DNA of 64,000 nt from an uncultured Bacteroidales bacterium (GCA_903959905.1 CAJBYO010000019.1:1-64000); one strand, 5' to 3'; positions 1-10,245 are shown, counted from the first letter of the stretch. Numbers and translations are program-made. The notes: a model not told the origin generated them from the letters alone.

Positions 1-2
1 TG

Positions 3-101
3 ACAGACAAAACGCCTATCAGAGACCTTTTCCTGACCTCCGAGATTATTGATGATATCGGTGAAAAAAACACTCAACTTGAATTTGCCTTTACGTATTG
101 A
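3..101 (+). CDS. C-terminal end of an unidentified protein, truncated by window start
   Basis: An open frame runs from the window edge to a TGA at 99-101 and encodes about 32 residues ending in LEFAFTY. The frame is open over its whole visible length, and the aromatic end could be a final beta strand. There is too little to name a family. The next gene starts about 110 bases later on the same strand, so it may precede the glucan locus, but this short open frame could also be chance. Confidence 0.35.
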   Translation, partial: TDKTPIRDLFLTSEIIDDIGEKNTQLEFAFTY

Positions 102-148
102 TTGTCGAAAAAAATTAATTGGACACTAGTGATATCTGATATTAAACT

Positions 149-195
149 CTTAGTGCTCCTAAGTGCCCTAAGTGCCTCCGTGGTTAATTTTTGTT
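149..195. repeat. Solo arm of the CTTAGTGCC interspersed repeat
   Basis: The stretch carries CTTAGTG and GTGCCTCCGTGGTTAA, matching the right arm of the inverted repeat at 8822-8920. The short AT-rich stretch before it (GATATTAAA) resembles the inner part of that element, but the left arm is missing, so this looks like a truncated copy. It lies just upstream of the GH30 gene and ends about 16 bases before its start codon. Confidence 0.7.
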
Positions 196-210
196 TTTAA
201 TCTTATTACT

Positions 211-1671
211 ATGAAAAAAACATGTTTATTGCTGTTAATCCCCATTGTTGTTATCACTTATACAACAAAGGCCTCTGTTGCCTCCAGCGGCCCGGATGGC
301 CCTGTTTCAAAAAAGGTTATTGTCTATACAACCGCGGAAAATACCGCGCTGAGATTATCCCTGACGGACAGCCTTACCCTGACCGACTTTGATCAGCCGC
401 TTGAAACCCAGCCATGCGTTTTTGTTGATCCCGGAAAAACATTCCAGACCTTTTTGGGAATCGGTGGCGCCCTTACCGATGCCTCCGCTGAAACATTTGC
501 CAGAATGCCAAAGGAGACCCAGCAGGAAATTCTTGAGCGGTATTTTGATGTCAGTAAAGGAATCGGGTATACACTTGCGCGCACGAACATCCACAGTTGT
601 GATTTTTCCAGTGAAAGTTATACCTACGTCAAAAAGAATGATGCCGATTTAAGAACCTTCAGCGTTGCACATGACAAGGAGTTTCGGATACCTTTCATCA
701 AACAGGCCATTGCTGCAGCTGGCGGTAAACTGACACTGTTTGCCAGTCCGTGGAGCCCCCCAGCCTGGATGAAAGACAACAACGACATGTTACAGGGCGG
801 CAAACTGAAACCGGAATTTTACCAGACCTGGGCTGATTATTTTGTAAAGTTTATCAGGGCCTATGAAGCCGAAGGGATCCCGGTGTGGGGAGTGAGTGTG
901 CAGAATGAGCCTATGGCAAAGCAAAAATGGGAATCATGCATTTTCACAGCCACCGAGGAACGTAATTTTCTCGGCAAATTCCTCGGGCCCACACTGGATG
1001 AGGCTGGCATGGGCAACCGTAAAATCATTGCATGGGATCACAACCGCGACCTGATCTACCAGCGCGCAAGCACCATCCTCTCCGATCCGGCAGCGGCAAA
1101 ATATGTTTGGGGGATCGGGTTTCACTGGTACGAGAGCTGGACGGGCGGCGGAAACATTTACGACAATGTAAAGCGCGTGGCCGAGGCGTTTCCCGATAAA
1201 AATCTGATTTTCACAGAGGGATGTGCGGAAAGTTTTACTTTCAGCAAAATGAATGACTGGCAATGGGGTGAAAAATACGGACGCTCCATGATCAACGACT
1301 TCAACAGCGGTACTGTTGGCTGGACCGACTGGAATGTATTGCTGGATGAAACGGGCGGCCCGAACCATGTGAAAAATCTTTGTTTTGCCCCGGTCCATGC
1401 GAATACAAAAACAGGTGAGGTCTATTACCTGAATTCATTTTATTACATAGGTCATTTCTCAAAATTTATCCGGCCGGGGGCGAAAAGGATCATCAGCTCC
1501 TCGAGCAGGGGGCAGTTACTTACAACCGCCTTTCTAAACACTGACGGAAAGATTGCTGTTGTGGTCATGAACCAGAGTGATGACAAAATTCCATACCGGG
1601 TATGGATTTCAGGGCAGGCCGCCGAAACGACAAGTTTGCCTCATTCAATCCAGACGCTGATCCTGGAATAG
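211..1671 (+). CDS. GH30 family glycoside hydrolase (glucosylceramidase / endo-beta-1,6-glucanase type)
   Basis: This is a secreted retaining beta-glycosidase of about 486 residues, the usual length for GH30. I chose the ATG at 211 because it opens a clear signal peptide (MKKTCLLLLIPIVV); an upstream in-frame ATG at 172 lies within and beside the repeat. The TIM-barrel signature is complete: SPWSPPAWMK precedes the acid/base Glu in QNEP (about residue 233), and the nucleophile Glu lies in FTEGC (about residue 336). The last 80 residues form the beta-sandwich typical of the family. It is the first gene of a beta-glucan locus; GH30 next to GH3 and SusCD is known from beta-1,6-glucan loci of Bacteroides. 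Substrate is inferred from the neighbours, and a glucosylceramide substrate cannot be excluded. Confidence 0.9.
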   Translation: MKKTCLLLLIPIVVITYTTKASVASSGPDGPVSKKVIVYTTAENTALRLSLTDSLTLTDFDQPLETQPCVFVDPGKTFQTFLGIGGALTDASAETFARMPKETQQEILERYFDVSKGIGYTLARTNIHSCDFSSESYTYVKKNDADLRTFSVAHDKEFRIPFIKQAIAAAGGKLTLFASPWSPPAWMKDNNDMLQGGKLKPEFYQTWADYFVKFIRAYEAEGIPVWGVSVQNEPMAKQKWESCIFTATEERNFLGKFLGPTLDEAGMGNRKIIAWDHNRDLIYQRASTILSDPAAAKYVWGIGFHWYESWTGGGNIYDNVKRVAEAFPDKNLIFTEGCAESFTFSKMNDWQWGEKYGRSMINDFNSGTVGWTDWNVLLDETGGPNHVKNLCFAPVHANTKTGEVYYLNSFYYIGHFSKFIRPGAKRIISSSSRGQLLTTAFLNTDGKIAVVVMNQSDDKIPYRVWISGQAAETTSLPHSIQTLILE

Positions 1672-1690
1672 TTACAATTATTGAACAGTT

Positions 1691-4213
1691 ATGCTGAAAA
1701 GGGGAGGTTCATTTTTATTGATACTGGTGGCCTGGATCCTGTCCATGCATGCAGGCTATGCCCAGGTGTATAAAAATCCTGAATCAACCGTTGATGCCAG
1801 GGTGGAGGACCTTCTCGGGCGCATGACCCTGGAGGAGAAAATTGAACAGCTCTCAGGTCTCGGCGAGATTGGTTTTGACACCCGTGAAAACACCCGACTG
1901 GGAATCCCGGCATTTAAAATGGCCGATGGCCCGCTTGGCGTTCGATGGGGAAATGCGACCTCCTTTCCCTGCGGAGCCGCCATGGCAGCAACCTGGGACA
2001 CCAGCCTGATGGCAAGGTTTGGTACAGCCCTTGCCCTTGAAACACAGGCAAAGGGGCGTAATATGTTGCTTGGCCCCTGCGTGAACATCCACCGGTTTCC
2101 AGCCGGCGGACGTAATTTCGAGAGCTATGGCGAAGATCCCTACCTGGCCTCCCGCCTGGCCGTAAGTTATATCAAAGCATTGCAGTCGCACAATGTGATT
2201 GCCAGCGTGAAGCATTTCGCGCTGAACAACCAGGAATGGCGGCGTACGGAAGTGAATGTGGAGGCGGATGAACGAGCCATGCGCGAAATCTACCTGCCCG
2301 CATTTGAGGCTGCGGTGAAAGAGGCAGGAGTTTACACGGTCATGTCGGCCTATAACAAAGTCAACGGCTGGTGGTGCAGTGAGAACCAGTTTCTCCTGAA
2401 TGACATCCTTAAAAACGACTGGGGATTCAAAGGGTTGGTCGTTTCCGACTGGGTTTCCACACATTCAACAGTGAATGCAGCCAACAACGGCCTTGACCTG
2501 GAGATGCCTGTGGGCGATGTTTTTGCCCCGGATAAACTCAGATCTGCTTTGGAGCAGGGTAAGATTAACGAAGAGGTGATCAACGATAAGGTTCGACGGA
2601 TCCTTCGGGTTAAATTCAAGGCCGGATTGTTTGACAGGACTGTAAATGCTGATACCGGTATTCTTACCGGGCAGGCACATAAAAAACTCGCCCTGGAATG
2701 TGCCAGGGAGTGCATCGTTCTCTTAAAAAACGACAACAGTATACTTCCGCTTCAGGCCGGGAAGATGAAAAAGATTGCGGTGATCGGTCCCAATGCTGCC
2801 ATTGCCAGAACTGGTGGGGGAGGAAGTTCTCATGTAAACCCCTATTACAGCATTTCCCCGCTGGAAGGGATCAGGAAAATGGCCGGCAGGCGAACGGAGG
2901 TTATTTATGCACAGGGAGATGAACTGCGGTCTTCTCCTTTGCTTCCCATTAATCCAACATACTTCAGGCCGGGTGATTCGGGAGGAACCGGCCTTGCGGC
3001 GCAATATTTCAACAATATAAACCTTGAAGGGTCTCCTGCCTCCACACGAACCGATACGACCCTCTTTTTCTACTGGTCCGACAGCCCGCCGGCCCCCGGA
3101 ATAGGAAAGGACAGGTATTCTGTTCGCTGGAAGGGATTTATTACCCCGCCTGAAACACGATCCTACACATTCTTCACCGCAAGTGATGACGGCGTGCGAC
3201 TGTTTATTGACGAAAAAAAACTTATAGACAACTGGAGCGACCACGGCACGACCGTTGATTCGGCACAAATTGACCTCGTTGCAGGGATATCCTATTCCAT
3301 CAGGGTTGAATATTATGAAAATGGTGGTGAAGCGGTGATGCTCCTCGGATGGGACCTTCCCATGGAGAAACATCAGAGTGACATGCTCGCTGAGGCCGTG
3401 AATGCAGCCCGAAACGCAGATGTAGCCATCATTTTTGCAGGAACTTCAGATAGCTATGAGAGTGAGGGATTTGACCGTATTGGGGGATTAAAACTGCCCG
3501 GTAACCAGGACGCATTGATTAAAGCAGTCGCAGCGGTAAACCCAAAAACGATCGTGGTGCTTAATACGGGAACACCTGTTATTACGGAAAGCTGGCTCGG
3601 ATCCGTTCCCGCATTGCTTGAGGCGTTTTTCCCTGGCCAGGAGGGAGGAACGGCTGTTGCGGATGTCCTTTTTGGCCGGTACAATCCTTCGGCAAAACTT
3701 CCGTTTTCGTTTATCAGCGGATACGGGCAGACCCCGGCCTATAACCTCTATATGGACAAAAGCCTTAAAGCGCCTTACGATGAAGGGATCTTTGTCGGTT
3801 ACCGCTTCCTTGAAAAAAATAATCTTGTGCCTACCTTCCCCTTCGGTTACGGGTTATCCTATACTTCGTTTGAATATTCCGGTCTCACCATGACAAAGGG
3901 GCCGGATAACTTTTTTGAAGTCACCCTCAGCGTGAAAAACACAGGGAAAGTTGCAGGAAGTGAAACAGTACAGTTGTATGTTGCAGGCGTGCAGAGTCAC
4001 ATTGACCGACCGGTAAAGGAGCTTAAAGGATTCAGCCGCGTGACGCTGAAACCCGGCCAGGTCAAAAAAGTGACCATGCGTCTGAACGCACATTCTTTTG
4101 AATATTATAACAGCAGGGAGAAGAGATGGATGATTGAACCTGGCAATTATGATCTGATAGCAGGCAGTTCGTCAGCAGATGCCCGGGTTAAAACAACCCT
4201 CGTGATCCAGTAG
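1691..4213 (+). CDS. GH3 beta-glucosidase with inserted PA14 domain
   Basis: This is a periplasmic or secreted exo-acting beta-glucosidase of 840 residues with a signal peptide ending near HAGYAQ. The N-terminal GH3 barrel carries the nucleophile Asp in VVSDW (about residue 253) and the upstream KHFALNNQE motif. The alpha/beta sandwich starts near residue 340 and is interrupted at about 430-560 by a PA14 domain (GLAAQYFNN through FFTASDDGVRLFID). PA14 domains in GH3 enzymes usually shape substrate length preference. A C-terminal fibronectin III-like domain follows (VQLYVAG, VKELKGF). It starts 19 bases after the GH30 gene, so the two are probably co-transcribed and release glucose or gluco-oligosaccharides in sequence. 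Confidence 0.93.
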   Translation: MLKRGGSFLLILVAWILSMHAGYAQVYKNPESTVDARVEDLLGRMTLEEKIEQLSGLGEIGFDTRENTRLGIPAFKMADGPLGVRWGNATSFPCGAAMAATWDTSLMARFGTALALETQAKGRNMLLGPCVNIHRFPAGGRNFESYGEDPYLASRLAVSYIKALQSHNVIASVKHFALNNQEWRRTEVNVEADERAMREIYLPAFEAAVKEAGVYTVMSAYNKVNGWWCSENQFLLNDILKNDWGFKGLVVSDWVSTHSTVNAANNGLDLEMPVGDVFAPDKLRSALEQGKINEEVINDKVRRILRVKFKAGLFDRTVNADTGILTGQAHKKLALECARECIVLLKNDNSILPLQAGKMKKIAVIGPNAAIARTGGGGSSHVNPYYSISPLEGIRKMAGRRTEVIYAQGDELRSSPLLPINPTYFRPGDSGGTGLAAQYFNNINLEGSPASTRTDTTLFFYWSDSPPAPGIGKDRYSVRWKGFITPPETRSYTFFTASDDGVRLFIDEKKLIDNWSDHGTTVDSAQIDLVAGISYSIRVEYYENGGEAVMLLGWDLPMEKHQSDMLAEAVNAARNADVAIIFAGTSDSYESEGFDRIGGLKLPGNQDALIKAVAAVNPKTIVVLNTGTPVITESWLGSVPALLEAFFPGQEGGTAVADVLFGRYNPSAKLPFSFISGYGQTPAYNLYMDKSLKAPYDEGIFVGYRFLEKNNLVPTFPFGYGLSYTSFEYSGLTMTKGPDNFFEVTLSVKNTGKVAGSETVQLYVAGVQSHIDRPVKELKGFSRVTLKPGQVKKVTMRLNAHSFEYYNSREKRWMIEPGNYDLIAGSSSADARVKTTLVIQ

Positions 4214-4249
4214 TTTTTTAGTAATTTTAAAGTTCATTATCCACGAAAC

Positions 4250-7200
4250 ATGATAATTATGCGAAAATTTACAATGAGCAGGATGATGCCGGGTTTACTC
4301 CGCATGGCCATGGCGATTTTGTTTCTGTCGGGATCCGGTTCGGTATTGTACGCCCAGGTAAGAACCATCAAGGGAACTGTAACGGCGTCTGATACAAAAG
4401 AAACACTTCCGGGTACTACCGTAATGGTAAAGGGCACCAGCGTGGGCGCTGTAACCGACCTTGACGGGAATTATACCATCAAAGTGAGCCAGCCGGGCTC
4501 GGTACTGGTATTTTCATTTATGGGTTATAAAACGCAGGAAATTCCTGTCGGCGACAACCCGGTGGTGGATGTTGTTTTGCAGGTGCAAAAGACGGCATTG
4601 GATGAAGTCGTTGTAATTGCGTATGGAACTGTCAGAAAGAGTGATCTTTCAGGGTCTGTGGGATCAATAAAGTCGGAAGATATCAACAAGATAACGGCAC
4701 TTAATCCGGTACAGAGTCTTCAGGGCCAGGTTTCCGGTGTGCAGGTATCCAGTGTGTCGGGGACTCCCGGTGAAAACCCGATGGTACGTGTTCGGGGAAC
4801 CGGAACAATCTGGGGGGCATCACCGATTTACGTGGTGGATGGGGTGATCCTTGACGACATCTCCTTCATTAATTCGTCCGACATCCAGTCGATGGAAGTG
4901 CTCAAGGATGCTTCCGCTACATCCATGTACGGTTCACGTGGTGCAAACGGGGTCATCCTGGTTACTACCAAACATGGAAAAGCAGGTGGAGAAAAAACAA
5001 TATTTAATTTCAGCGCGGAGGCTGGCATTCAAAAGCTTGCCAAGAAAATTGACCTGCTGAACGGGCATGATTTTGCTGTCATTGCCAATGAAATAAAACC
5101 CGGGACCTTTAACAACGTTGACAAGGTAACCAACACCGACTGGCAGGAACTGATCTTTCACACCGCGCCAATGTATAACCTTCAGCTTTCAGCTTCCGGA
5201 TCGTCAAAAACAATACAGTACTTTATCAGCGGCAGCTATTTCAAGCAGGGCGGCATTATTGACAAATCAAATTATGAGCGAATCACGCTGAAATTCAACA
5301 ACACCTTTCAGCTTGCCAAACACCTGAAATTCGGGAACAACATCAACCTTGCTCCCTTCAGCCAGCAGATGGCCCCTGATGTGACCTATGCGGCTTATCG
5401 TGCCAGGCCGGTACTTCCCGCATATTACAGTGACGGAACCTTTGCATCGGTTGAAGGCGTCGGAAATCCGCTGGCCTCCCTGGAATACTCCAATAATTAC
5501 AGGAAGGGCCTCCGTGGTGTCGGCAACATTTATGCAGAAGTGGATTTTTTGAATTCATTTACCCTGAAATCAAGCTACGGGGTGGATGCATCCTATACGA
5601 AGGGTGAAAGTTTCACCAAGGCTTACACGGTGTTGAATCCGGATGGTTCCGCATCGCAGCAGAGTGTTCCGCTGAGCGACCTTTCCAAGAACTGGAACGA
5701 TGATTTTACCTGGTTGTGGGAAAATACCCTGAATTACAACCATACATTCGGCAAGCATTTTATTGATGCGGTTGTTGGTTATACCATGCAGGACAGCAGA
5801 TCAGAATACATGAATACCGAAGGAAAAAACCTGAAACGCGACGATCCCGATTTCTGGTACATCCGGCCGATTTATATTTATGACCCAAACCAGAGTGTCA
5901 ACACCATATCCAGCTTCTACAATGGAATAGGCCAGTATTATTCCATGATCTCCTATCTGTTCAGGGCCAATTACACCTTCAACCAGAAATACATCGCCAC
6001 CATTACATTCCGCCGCGACGGTTCCTCGAAATTCAGTGAGAATAACCGCTACAGCAACTTCCCATCCTTTGCGCTGGGCTGGAACATATCGCGTGAAAAC
6101 TTCATGAAATCCATCAGTTTCATCAGTAAACTGAAGCTGCGCACCAGCTGGGGTAAGGTTGGTAATGACAAGATCCCTTACCAGGGACAGTTTTCAACGG
6201 TAAACGATATGATTGCGGTGTTCGGCGTTTCACCGGTTCCCGTTTCAGCCGCTTCATACGGTGTAAACGGAAACCCTGACCTGACATGGGAAGTAACCAC
6301 ACAGTTTGATGCCGGACTGGAGGCCGGGCTGTTCAACGACAGGCTGACGGCAGAGCTTGACTATTACAGACGTGTTACGGATGACATCCTGATTTACCTC
6401 GCCACCCCCGGCCACCTGGGAAATGGTCCGGGTGCGCTTGTTCCGTTCAATGCAGGCTCTGTACTCAACCGGGGTTTTGAATTCAATGTAGGATGGCGCG
6501 ACCAGGTTGGAAAAGTGAAGTATAATGTCAGCGTCATCGGTTCCACACTCCATAATGAAATGCTGACTGTTGGCGGCACCAGTGGCGCCGACAATGAACT
6601 GCTGGGCGGGTATCTTTCAAACGGGCAGCCTGTGACACGGACGGTGGTTGGGATTCCCCTCGGATCATTTTACGGTTATGAGACTGACGGGATCTTTCAA
6701 ACCCAGGCCGAACTCAATGCTTACCCCCACATGAATGATGCCCAGGTTGGCTACCTGCGGTTTAAGGATGTGAACGGTGACGGTAAAATTGACGGCCGCG
6801 ACCGGACCAACATCGGATCACCTATTCCCACCTTCATCCTCGGGCTTAACCTCGGTGTTGAAGTTTATGGTATTGATCTGTCTGTCAGCATCCAGGGACA
6901 AACCGGCAACAAGATCTTTAATGCCAAAAATGCTGTTCGTCCCGACCCGTATAATTTTGAGCAGACTGTCATGGATCGCTGGACGGGCCCCGGCACCAGT
7001 AGCACAGAACCGAAACCTTCTTTTGGCGGATATAACTACACGCCTTCCGACTATTTTATCCAGGATGGCTCGTTCATCCGTATCCGCAATGTTTCCCTCG
7101 GTTATTCCCTGCCCCAGGCATGGAGTGAGAAAATAGGGATCCGGAAATTCCGTTTGTATGTTAAAGCCGACAACCTTTACACCTTTGCAAAATATACAGG

Positions 7201-7306
7201 TTATTCTCCCGAAATTGGCAGCAACAGCGTGTTGTCAACGGGTATTGACTACGGAATTTACCCCATTACCTCTGTTTATTCTGTTGGGATTAATTTAAAC
7301 TTCTGA
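4250..7306 (+). CDS. SusC/RagA-type TonB-dependent outer-membrane transporter
   Basis: This is the outer-membrane pore that imports oligosaccharides bound by its SusD partner, driven by TonB. The 1018-residue protein has a signal peptide ending SVLYAQ, a carboxypeptidase-D regulatory-like domain at about 38-122 (TIKGTVTASDTKETLPG), a TonB-box-like DEVVVIAYGT segment, a plug domain to about residue 245 (SMYGSRGANGVILVTTK) and a long beta-barrel ending in a Phe (GINLNF). Start could be 4250 or the ATG at 4259. Its stop overlaps the SusD start by one base (TGATG), so the two are translationally coupled. Confidence 0.96.
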   Translation: MIIMRKFTMSRMMPGLLRMAMAILFLSGSGSVLYAQVRTIKGTVTASDTKETLPGTTVMVKGTSVGAVTDLDGNYTIKVSQPGSVLVFSFMGYKTQEIPVGDNPVVDVVLQVQKTALDEVVVIAYGTVRKSDLSGSVGSIKSEDINKITALNPVQSLQGQVSGVQVSSVSGTPGENPMVRVRGTGTIWGASPIYVVDGVILDDISFINSSDIQSMEVLKDASATSMYGSRGANGVILVTTKHGKAGGEKTIFNFSAEAGIQKLAKKIDLLNGHDFAVIANEIKPGTFNNVDKVTNTDWQELIFHTAPMYNLQLSASGSSKTIQYFISGSYFKQGGIIDKSNYERITLKFNNTFQLAKHLKFGNNINLAPFSQQMAPDVTYAAYRARPVLPAYYSDGTFASVEGVGNPLASLEYSNNYRKGLRGVGNIYAEVDFLNSFTLKSSYGVDASYTKGESFTKAYTVLNPDGSASQQSVPLSDLSKNWNDDFTWLWENTLNYNHTFGKHFIDAVVGYTMQDSRSEYMNTEGKNLKRDDPDFWYIRPIYIYDPNQSVNTISSFYNGIGQYYSMISYLFRANYTFNQKYIATITFRRDGSSKFSENNRYSNFPSFALGWNISRENFMKSISFISKLKLRTSWGKVGNDKIPYQGQFSTVNDMIAVFGVSPVPVSAASYGVNGNPDLTWEVTTQFDAGLEAGLFNDRLTAELDYYRRVTDDILIYLATPGHLGNGPGALVPFNAGSVLNRGFEFNVGWRDQVGKVKYNVSVIGSTLHNEMLTVGGTSGADNELLGGYLSNGQPVTRTVVGIPLGSFYGYETDGIFQTQAELNAYPHMNDAQVGYLRFKDVNGDGKIDGRDRTNIGSPIPTFILGLNLGVEVYGIDLSVSIQGQTGNKIFNAKNAVRPDPYNFEQTVMDRWTGPGTSSTEPKPSFGGYNYTPSDYFIQDGSFIRIRNVSLGYSLPQAWSEKIGIRKFRLYVKADNLYTFAKYTGYSPEIGSNSVLSTGIDYGIYPITSVYSVGINLNF

Positions 7307-8805
7307 TGTATATGAAAACGATAAAAAACATAATTTTCCTTGTCCCCGCATTGTTTTTGCTGACCGTTGCCCCGGGTTGTAAGAAATTTCTGGATAAACC
7401 GCCGCAGGGCGAAATGACCCAGGATGTTTTCCCGACAACGGCTGCCGATGCGGTCATTGCCACCAATGCGGCCTATGCTACTTTGCGTGAATGGAATTAC
7501 CATTCCGGAGGCTACCCGATACTTGACATCATGTCGGATGATGCCATGAAAGGAAGCAATCCGAGCGACCAGGTTGCCACAGTAGGCCCATATGAAACTT
7601 TTTCCATCTCACCAACCGCCGACGGGCTCGACCGCTGGTGGAACCAGCTGTATGTTGGTGTTAAAAGGTGCAATGTGGTCATTGAAAAAGTGGCGCTCAT
7701 CAACATGGACAATGCCTTGCAAACACGTTACATCGCAGAAGCAAGGTTTATCCGCGGACTGCTTTATTTTGATTTTGTGCGTGCCTGGGGTGGCGTGCCG
7801 GTTGTAACAACACTCACCCCACCGTTACGCCTCGGCAGGTCATCCAAGGAGGAGGTCTATGTGCAAATTATCAACGACCTTAAGTTTGCTGCAGAGAACC
7901 TTCCGGAAGGCAGTGAATATGTTGCAAAAGATAAAGGAAGGGCTACGAAAGGCGCTGCAATTGCATTCCTTGCCAAAGTTGCCCTGTTTCAGAACGATTT
8001 CACAAACGCCGAGCTCTACTCCCTGCAGGTGATCAATTCGCTGCAGTATGGGCTGGAACCGGTATACGCCGACGCCAATGGGGTGAAAGGACAGAACGGG
8101 CCTGAGGATATTTTCCAGGTTGGCGCGCTGTCATACGAGGGTACAGAAAATGGCGGCGACCAGTATGGCAATACGCAGGGAGTAAGAGGAAATCCGAACC
8201 GCGGATGGGGCTTTAACCGCCCTTCCGTTGATCTTCGCAACTCTTTTGAACCCGATGATCCAAGGTACCCCGGAACTGTGATCAATCTGGGAGATACCAT
8301 TGACGGTGTGGCGATCGTGGGCGACGGGCCTACCCCTGATGTTACCAAAGATGACCAGGGCAAGATCATTGAAGTGGAGTGCTACAACCGTAAAGTTTGG
8401 GTGCCAGGCGACAATGTAGCCACGCAATGGGGTACCAACCGCAGGCTGATGCGTTACGCGGATGTCCTGCTGATAGCAGCGGAAGCCCTCAACGAAAACG
8501 GCAAATCTGCCGATGCGCTTATCTACCTGAACATGGTGAGGGCAAGGGCACGCCAGGGTAACACTGCTATTTTACCCGACATCACAACAACGAACAAAAC
8601 CGAACTCCGGGATATCATATTTAATGAAAGAAGGCATGAACTGGCCATGGAAGGATGGCGGTTCTGGGACCTGGTAAGAACAGGAAGGGCAGCAACAGTG
8701 CTGGGCCCGAAAGGATTTGTTGCCGGGAAAAACGAGTTGCTTCCGATCCCGCAAAGTGAAATTGACAATTCACAGGGTACATTGCAGCAAAATCCAAACT
8801 GGTAA
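7306..8805 (+). CDS. SusD/RagB-type glycan-binding lipoprotein
   Basis: This surface lipoprotein caps the SusC barrel and binds the glycan. It has a lipoprotein signal (LTVAPGCKK, Cys 25) followed by the typical FLDKPPQGE. The N-terminal half has SusD features (ARFIRGLLYFDFVRAWGGVP), and the C-terminal RagB region has RYADVLLIAAEALNE and the conserved NERRHELAMEGWRFWDLVRTG. Length, 499 residues, is ordinary. The start overlaps the SusC stop; the ATG two codons later (7312) is an equally good start. Binding specificity cannot be read from the sequence, but the flanking GH30, GH3 and GH144-like genes point to a beta-glucan. Confidence 0.95.
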   Translation: MYMKTIKNIIFLVPALFLLTVAPGCKKFLDKPPQGEMTQDVFPTTAADAVIATNAAYATLREWNYHSGGYPILDIMSDDAMKGSNPSDQVATVGPYETFSISPTADGLDRWWNQLYVGVKRCNVVIEKVALINMDNALQTRYIAEARFIRGLLYFDFVRAWGGVPVVTTLTPPLRLGRSSKEEVYVQIINDLKFAAENLPEGSEYVAKDKGRATKGAAIAFLAKVALFQNDFTNAELYSLQVINSLQYGLEPVYADANGVKGQNGPEDIFQVGALSYEGTENGGDQYGNTQGVRGNPNRGWGFNRPSVDLRNSFEPDDPRYPGTVINLGDTIDGVAIVGDGPTPDVTKDDQGKIIEVECYNRKVWVPGDNVATQWGTNRRLMRYADVLLIAAEALNENGKSADALIYLNMVRARARQGNTAILPDITTTNKTELRDIIFNERRHELAMEGWRFWDLVRTGRAATVLGPKGFVAGKNELLPIPQSEIDNSQGTLQQNPNW

Positions 8806-8821
8806 GTAACTTTGTGAAAAA

Positions 8822-8920
8822 AACCACTGAGGCACGGAGGGCACTAAGGAACACTTAGAAAAAATAAATTTTAGATATTAATACTTAGTGTTTCTTAGTG
8901 CCCTCCGTGCCTTAGTGGTT
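8822..8920. repeat. 37-bp imperfect inverted repeat (long hairpin)
   Basis: Arms at 8822-8858 and 8884-8920 are complementary over 37 bases with about three mismatches, two of which become G-U pairs in RNA, around a 25-base AT-rich centre. The core is GGCACGGAGGGCACTAAGG and its complement. A truncated copy lies at 149-195. It fills most of the 213-base gap between susD and the next gene. It could act as a terminator or mRNA-protecting hairpin, but its repeated nature suggests a mobile, MITE-like or REP-like element. Confidence 0.85.
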
Positions 8921-9018
8921 AAAAAAGCTTTACCCGGTCATTCTTAGAGTTAAAAATGTAGTGCATCAAAACGATCAACCAAAATAATCCTAACCAAATA
9001 CCATAAAACCAAGAAAAA

Positions 9019-10245
9019 ATGAAAAAGAAGATTGTTTTCATGAGTTCAATGCTGGTAGTGTTGGCTCTGATGATCAGCGTAAGCAGTTGTAAAAAGAAAA
9101 CAGAAACAACCGCCTTCAACGTTACCGCCATTACTGCAGGTACGATTGACCTGAACGGGGCTACCTCAGCAACCGGAGTTCCTGTGAACCCGTTTATCGA
9201 GGCTGTTTTTACCACCTCGGTCAACGCAGCAAGTGCTGCCAATGCTGTTACCCTGGTAAGGGATTATGATACGGCGACTATTGAAATCACCGTAACGGTT
9301 GCCGGTAACATAGTAACAGTCGTGCCAAAAGCCAACCTCAGCGGAGGTTCACTGTATGCGCTTAGTTTCTCATCGGCTTTAACTTCAACTGACGGACAGA
9401 ACCTTGACGGGTTTAAACGCACTTTCACCACCACCGGAACCTTTGTCCCCGACGGACTGGTGGCATATTACACCTTTGAGAGTACCGCCGCAGATATGAT
9501 GAATCACTACAACCCGATGGTGGGCGGTGTGATTGACCTGACCTATGCACCATCGTTCACAACAGGAGCCGGGATGGCCGCAAAATTCAATGGCACCACC
9601 TCGCTGGTTGAAATTCCGAAAGGAGATTCCCTGATGCTTACCACCGATTTCACACTCACCTTCTGGGTGAAGGCAGATTCAACCAAACATGGCCAGTTTG
9701 TAATGGGACTTGCCGGATGGTACGGCTTCCAGTTTGAAATGGGGGATGATTACAGCTGGTGTAAAATGGCTGCACAGTACAGCACGGGTGCCACTTCCTC
9801 AGCATCACAGGACCTTTTCTTCAACGGGAAGGAAAAAATCGCCGACTGGAAAGGCTACACCTTTTGTAAAGACCTGACCAACACCGGCGGTGTAAGGTTC
9901 TTAATTGCCTCAAAATGGACAAATATCACCTGCCGTTTCAACGCAGGAACCAAAATCGCCACCATGTACATCAACGGTGAGAAGATGAAAGAACAGGATT
10001 ACAACCTCTATGATGCGCCTATGACCGAGGCCAACGGACTGAGATACAACGGTGCACCGGGGAACAAGCAGCTCGTGTTTGGATTCATCCAGGATAAGAA
10101 TGATCCAACTATTGCTGATGACTGGGCAAAATATGAAAACCAGTCAAACAAGCATTTTAAAGGTCTGCTTGACAATGTGAGGGTTTTCCATAAAGCTTTG
10201 ACCGAAAAGGAGATCCAGATGATGTATGATTCAGAGAAGCCATAA
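9019..10245 (+). CDS. Big_5 and LamG/concanavalin-like surface lipoprotein, probable surface glycan-binding protein
   Basis: This 408-residue lipoprotein has the signal MISVSSCKKK with the lipid Cys at residue 24. A bacterial Ig-like (Big_5) domain spans about 30-140 (TTSVNAASAANAVTLV), and a LamG/concanavalin-like beta-sandwich spans about 147-405 (VAYYTFESTA, FTLTFWVKAD, GLLDNVRVFHKALTEKEIQ). No catalytic signature is seen. Its place after susCD matches the slot usually held by a surface glycan-binding protein in polysaccharide loci. Its role as a binding protein is therefore inferred from position, lipid anchor and the lectin-like fold. Confidence 0.8.
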   Translation: MKKKIVFMSSMLVVLALMISVSSCKKKTETTAFNVTAITAGTIDLNGATSATGVPVNPFIEAVFTTSVNAASAANAVTLVRDYDTATIEITVTVAGNIVTVVPKANLSGGSLYALSFSSALTSTDGQNLDGFKRTFTTTGTFVPDGLVAYYTFESTAADMMNHYNPMVGGVIDLTYAPSFTTGAGMAAKFNGTTSLVEIPKGDSLMLTTDFTLTFWVKADSTKHGQFVMGLAGWYGFQFEMGDDYSWCKMAAQYSTGATSSASQDLFFNGKEKIADWKGYTFCKDLTNTGGVRFLIASKWTNITCRFNAGTKIATMYINGEKMKEQDYNLYDAPMTEANGLRYNGAPGNKQLVFGFIQDKNDPTIADDWAKYENQSNKHFKGLLDNVRVFHKALTEKEIQMMYDSEKP

